Part shown: piece by piece, positions 59,212 through 64,000 of the stretch | Numbering within the stretch: the first letter of the stretch is position 1 | Layout: every line of letters starts with the position of its first letter | From: Aphidius gifuensis | Lineage: Eukaryota > Arthropoda > Insecta > Hymenoptera > Braconidae | Reading direction: 5' to 3' | DNA length: 64,000 bases | Assembly: GCF_014905175.1 (NCBI RefSeq) | Contig: NC_057788.1 | Location: forward strand, 29,296,154-29,360,153 | The notes under the pieces: model-generated | Seen by the model: the letters and a program-made list of their open reading frames with translations, nothing else | Told to the model about the DNA's origin: nothing | The model's database searches: none | Translations under genes and position numbers: made by a program

Positions 59212-60537
59212 ATGTTTATTATTAAGGTAAATTTATTTTATGTAATTAATATTTATTTATCATTAAAATTTATTTATATTCAATTGATTTTTTTAATTTT
59301 AATTATCAAATAATAATTGGAACAACCTTGGTATTTAATTTGTGTATGATTGTTGATTTATCATTTTAAATAAATAATAAATAAATTCAAAAAATATCAT
59401 TTTTAATTTACAGATTATTTATTAACAAATATATATTTTAATTTAAAAAAAAAAAAACTGTAAGGATTATCGTAATTTTTCGTTATCCCAACGAAACAGT
59501 CTTATTATTTTTTTTCGACATAAATCTGTCAATATTCAAAGTACACATACACATTTTCCATCACGTTTATCATCTCGATATTTTAACTCTCACGAGCTTC
59601 ACATATATTATGCAATTTTTTTACTTTATTTTATCTTCAACTATGTATTCAAAAAAAAAAGTAACATGATTGATGATGAACAGCAAAGTTCAATATATAT
59701 TTTTTTTAATGTCAATAAATTTTTGTTTATATATTATATATAATTTCTATAAAAAAAATTAATTGTAATTTGTTTTAGATAATTTTTGGTATTGCTAGTA
59801 TAATATTTATTGTAAATGCTGGACCACAAAGAAGGTAATATTTCCGAATCCCTTGACCTAGATAAATTAACTATAAATATTTGTGATAATTTAATATTTT
59901 TTGTGTTTTATTTATAGACAAAAACAGCCACGTTCATTTCGTCAAAGTATACCATGTGAAGAAATTGATTCAATTGATAAAAATAATTATCAAATACCCA
60001 TAGCATGTTCATTTGATGTACCAGATGGATTGTCAATTAATTATGAATTATCACCACAAAATTATGTTAAAATTGATGAATCAAATATTATGCCTTTGCC
60101 AAAATCATCATCAATTGTTTATGTTGCACCAGCAGCTGTTAAAGATCATCAACAATCAAGTATTATTGATGAAGAAATAATGGTAATTATAGTGTTGTTG
60201 TTGTTTTTGATATTTAATTAATGATTGTTTTGTTTTTCTTATTTTTATATCGATAATAAATTGATAGGATTACCCAAAGTATTCATTTAATTATGGTGTT
60301 GTTGATGGTTATACTGGTGATTCAAAAGCAGCATGGGAAGAACGTGATGGTGATACAGTTAAAGGTGAATATTCTGTTGTCGAAGAGGATGGATCAATCA
60401 GAACAGTTACTTACACTGCTGATGATCATCATGGTTTTAATGCTGTCATCACTAAAACACCACCAGCTAAAAAAACAACAAATACTTTTATTCCAATTAG
60501 TCGGGATCAATTAATACATCAGCTCAAAAATTATTAA
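59212..60537 (+). CDS. RR-2 cuticular protein (chitin-binding type 4)
   Basis: Exons 59212-59226, 59779-59834, 59918-60182 and 60268-60537; 201 residues. A structural protein of hard cuticle that binds chitin through the Rebers-Riddiford consensus. Exon 1 codes only five residues, and the signal peptide (to about residue 20, ending VNAG) is split across exons 1 and 2, a usual arrangement for cuticle genes. The RR-2 domain lies in the last exon: [20 protein letters not shown], then [20 protein letters not shown] and [12 protein letters not shown]. The 90-residue N-terminal part is proline- and serine-rich without clear repeats. AATAAA at 60563-60568. Family firm, individual orthologue not named. 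Confidence 0.92.
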
Positions 60538-61118
60538 ATTTTTTAAATCTCATTTGGAAATTAATAAAAATAAATTTTATTACAAAAAAAAAAAAAAGTA
60601 TATTTTTCATATAAACATACAATAATTACAATAATTACAATTAAAATAAAAAAAAAAAAAAAAGTAATTCAATTTTTAATATATATAATTGTTAATTTTT
60701 TTTTTTTTTTTTTAATTTTTTTTTTCTAAACATTCAAAACATATTTATATTATTTATTTTTTCACTTTTTCAGAGAAAAAAAAAAATTCCTATTTTATAC
60801 AATTTTTAAATAACCTATTTTTTTTTTATTTTCAAATTTTTTTTTTTTTTTTTTTTTATATTTTCTTATAATTAAAAGTAATACTTTTTTATATTTTTTT
60901 TTTAAATTTATTTTTTTTTTTGTTTTTAATTATTAAATATACACTTAATTAAATTTAAAACCTCGTTTATTTTTTTTTTCTTTATATCTTCAAAAAAAAT
61001 AAAAAAATAAAAAATAAAAAAACTTAAAACACGATATTTTGTTGTTGTTGTTGTTTTTTTGTTTGTACGTAATAAGCCATTATTTTTGTTAATAATAGAT
61101 ATTTATAGAAGGATTAAT
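60538..61118. other. Convergent 3' regions of the cuticle gene and Eaf6
   Basis: T-rich sequence with runs up to about 20 T. No gene seen. Confidence 0.5.
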
Positions 61119-62749
61119 TTATCTTCCAGTTCTTGAACGTTTATTATTATTTTTTTTAACACTATTTGATGTTCTATTTTTATTTGATTCTTTACTATTA
61201 TGACCGTCTTTAGCTGGTGTAGAAATAACTTGATGACGTTCAATACTACCATTTGATAATGCTGGACCATTTGTTAATCCACCACTAACAATATCATTAT
61301 TAATTGTACCATTATTTTGTGAATAACCAGATTGTATTGACGTATGATTTTTACCACTTGATTCTTTACTATTACCCGATGTCACCATATTTGAATTGCC
61401 ATAATTGCAATTATCCTCACTTCCACTGTTCATCTGGGATTCTGACTCACTGTATCGATCAACTAAAATAGATTTCATCTATTTAATTACAATCAATTTA
61501 CTTTTTTTTACTTTTCAAAAATCCATACAAAAATAAACAACAAAAAATCAATTTTTTTCTCATTCACTTTTCATTCAACTATTTTTAAAAAATTTTTATT
61601 TCAAATTAACAAAAGGAAAAAAAAAAATATCAAAATAAAATATACCTATATACCAAATTTTACTAATCTAATTAAAAATCTATTTTTTTTTTTTTATAAT
61701 AAAACGTCAATTAAAAAAAGAGGCAAGAAAAAAAAAAATTGTGTTACATTAAAATTGAGAGACTAGAAAACTATTTACATTTTTTTTTTTTTAATAATTA
61801 AAATATTTATAAAATATAAAATATTAATTAATATTTAGCCATGCACAGTAGAAAATGAAAACAATAAAATTATGAGTATAATAAATTTTCTACATAATTT
61901 AGTATAAAAAAAACAGAAAAAAAAAAAATGAATTATCTTCAACCAAATAAGAAAAGTAAAGATTTAATAAATTAATCAAATGAAAATAAAAAAAGTCAAG
62001 TGATTAATATCCATTGTGGTCCTTACTTTTATCTTGTGTATTTTCCACTAGACCACTAACAGCCTGAAAAAATAAATTACATTGTTAATTGTTGTTTTAA
62101 GTAAAAAAAAATTGAATTGTTATTTTTTTTTTTTGAATGAAAATTGAAAAGTTATTGACTTACAGCCATTGAGGTGATTGAAGATTTTGAAAATAATCTT
62201 TCAGCTTCTTTGAATTTTCTATTTCTCTTGTCAGCTTTACTATTTGTATTTTTATTGCTTGCTAAATATCTGTCCCAGCCTCTAATAATATTACCATACA
62301 ATTGTGTGTCTTCAAGATAACTACCTTCAAATGCATATATTTGTCTCTCTAAATTAGCCAATGTGTCCTGAAATCAAAAATAATATCAATTTTAAAAAAA
62401 AACCATTCTATTTCTATTTTCAAATAATATACAACAATCATAACCTTGAAAATTGTAAACACTATTTTAGCGGCAATTTATTTAAAGCAATTTATTTAAA
62501 CAATTATCAAAATTAAATCGAAATAAAACTATCGAAATTTCTTTGTTTATTTTAACTTTAAAACATGTATTTATTATTTTAAAATTTTATCATTATAACA
62601 ATGTTATTTTTGTGTAAATTATTTTTTTTTTTAAAACAACAACAATCTGTCAATATTTTGGGGTTATAAATACTTACAGCAATTTCAGCTTTTCTTTTAA
62701 CTAATTCAGCTAATTCAGCTCTCAAATCAACTGTTGATTTTGTCGACAT
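61119..62749 (-). CDS. Eaf6: Chromatin modification-related protein Eaf6/MEAF6
   Basis: Minus-strand exons 62749-62678, 62367-62164, 62063-62027 and 61462-61119; 218 residues. A small shared subunit of MYST-type histone acetyltransferase complexes (NuA4/TIP60, MOZ/MORF, HBO1). The N-terminal half is nearly invariant: [15 protein letters not shown], then [32 protein letters not shown] and [16 protein letters not shown]. The C-terminal exon is Ser/Asn/Gly-rich and ends in a basic [12 protein letters not shown] patch, as expected for the divergent tail. The start at 62749 matches the family. It shares a 660-base divergent promoter region with TOM70. Nuclear. Confidence 0.95.
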
Positions 62750-63409
62750 AATGTCTAATTAATAACACAGCCAATATTTTTATCTTAATTATTAATTTTT
62801 GTTAATTATAAATTGTTTAAAACATGTATATATTTTCAAGATATTAAACATAAATCTCAGCTGTTTTTTTTTCTTCGTTTTTTTTCCGTGTTCCTTGTCT
62901 ATAAAATGACAGGAACAACCGCCATTTTTAAATTCCGCCAATTTAGAATTGGAACAATGCCATTTTTTTTTTTTTCTTCAAAAACGACATGTTCAAGTAT
63001 CTCATATTCTCTCATGTCAATTTCAATTCAAATAAATAAATTAATATTAAATTTATTTCACTAAATTAATCTTAAAAAAAACGAAGCAATTAATTAAAAA
63101 TAAAAATTAAATATAGTCTTAAGTTAATTTATAAATTTCATAAACTTCGCGGTATTTTTTTCTACAATAAAACGATTAATCGATTAATCATATCGAAACG
63201 TTATTTAGAGACGTAAAAGAAGAGAGAAAATCGAGGAAATAAAAAAAAAAAAATCCAGTTTACCTCGTGCTTTGATATCTGGTTGATGAAACATTTAAAA
63301 AAATTAGCAAGTAACTAATAATTGGGTAATTTAGAACAACTAAAGATAGCCAAAAAAAACTGGTGTATAATTTTATTGAAAAATAATATTGTAATAATTA
63401 TTAATAATA
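62750..63409. promoter_or_regulatory. Divergent promoter region between Eaf6 and TOM70
   Basis: 660 bases between the two start codons on opposite strands. Moderately G+C-rich pieces at 62870-62960 and 63120-63275 include CGATTAATCGATTAATCAT-type repeats at 63173-63191. No TATA box recognised. Confidence 0.5.
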
Positions 63410-63941
63410 ATGCCGGTGACAAATAGTCCAGCAAATGTTGTTGGTGGTTCACTGCCAAAATGGCAACTAGCATTGGCAGTTGGTGCACCGGTTGCACTTG
63501 GTCTTGGTTATATGTATTATAAAAATTCATCTCAAGACAAAAAAACTAAAGATATTGATAAAAAACGTAGTGATAAACAATTATCAATTGATGATGATTT
63601 ACCAGAAAAATCATCAAAAACATCAATCGAAAAAACCGAGGTTAAATAACTTAATTATTATTAATTTAATTATAATCTTGTATTAATTTATTTTTAAAAT
63701 TAGTTAATATTTATTTTAATATATTTAAATAATTATCACATTGACACTTGTTATCTAATTTATTTAGACACCAGCAGAAAAAGCATTGAAATTTAAAACA
63801 CTTGGTAATGAAGCATATAGTGCAAAAAAATATGACGAGGCAATATCATTTTATAATCAGGCAATTGAAGCTTGTCCAATTGAAAATAAAGATGAATTAG
63901 CTAAAAATTATCAAAATAGAGCTGCTGCTTATGAAGCACTT
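63410..63941 (+). CDS. Tom70: Mitochondrial import receptor TOM70, 5' part (cut by window end)
   Basis: Exons 63410-63640 and 63768-63941, both phase 0, with a good GTAAGT donor at 63942; the rest lies beyond the window. TOM70 is an outer-membrane receptor that takes Hsp90/Hsp70-bound precursors. Residues 15-37 (LPKWQLALAVGAPVALGLGY) form the N-terminal membrane anchor, followed by a charged linker. Exon 2 starts the first TPR (FKTLGNEAYSAKKYDEAISF) and continues with YQNRAAAYEAL, both typical of TOM70. 135 residues are visible. Confidence 0.9.
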
Positions 63942-64000
63942 GTAAGTTAAACAAAACAACAAGCTAATTATCAAATAAATTGATAAAAATTTAATTGTTG

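Overview
This window looks like nuclear DNA of an insect, most likely a hymenopteran such as a parasitoid wasp. The reasons are the extreme A+T richness, dense A or T homopolymer runs in all non-coding DNA, short introns with GT/AG ends, and an insect-type gene set: an adipokinetic hormone receptor, an RR-2 cuticle protein, a divergent ionotropic receptor and a COMP-like thrombospondin. The placement is inference; no rRNA, mitochondrial or species-diagnostic gene is present.

Layout. 1-1591: an ionotropic receptor (IR) copy broken by frameshifts and a stop. 2060-5700: a tandem duplication of about 1.9 kb carrying two three-exon genes for small secreted, probably GPI-anchored Ly6-like proteins, each with its own TATA box. 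6062-8346: eIF2A. 9067-11364: HAUS3, an augmin subunit. 12400-14724: a long GA-rich leader and a 152-residue protein I do not recognise. 14725-19380: gene-poor. 19525-28555: Xaa-Pro dipeptidase (PEPD), with apparent alternative first exons and a complete FAST-kinase-family gene nested in one intron on the same strand. 28556-40254: regulatory and leader sequence, then CMIP, whose long first intron contains perfect CRE palindromes. 42106-49300 (minus): thrombospondin, 15 coding exons. 50742-53457 (minus): AKH receptor, 7 coding exons. 53458-59057: gene-poor. 59212-60537: RR-2 cuticle protein. 61119-62749 (minus): Eaf6/MEAF6. 63410 onward: TOM70, cut by the window end and divergent from Eaf6.

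Most genes are ordinary housekeeping or signalling genes with no shared pathway. eIF2A and HAUS3 run head to tail, CMIP and thrombospondin converge, the cuticle gene and Eaf6 converge, and Eaf6 and TOM70 share a 660-base divergent promoter region. Exon boundaries were assigned by hand from GT/AG sites, reading-frame phase and family similarity. In every multi-exon model the coding length is a multiple of three.

I found no clear new molecular system. The points most worth a second look are the FASTKD gene packed into a PEPD intron with almost no flanking room, the Ly6 pair whose coding fingers have diverged more than their flanks, the CRE cluster in CMIP, two exon-like islands without a parent gene, and phase-matched alternative N-termini for PEPD and thrombospondin.
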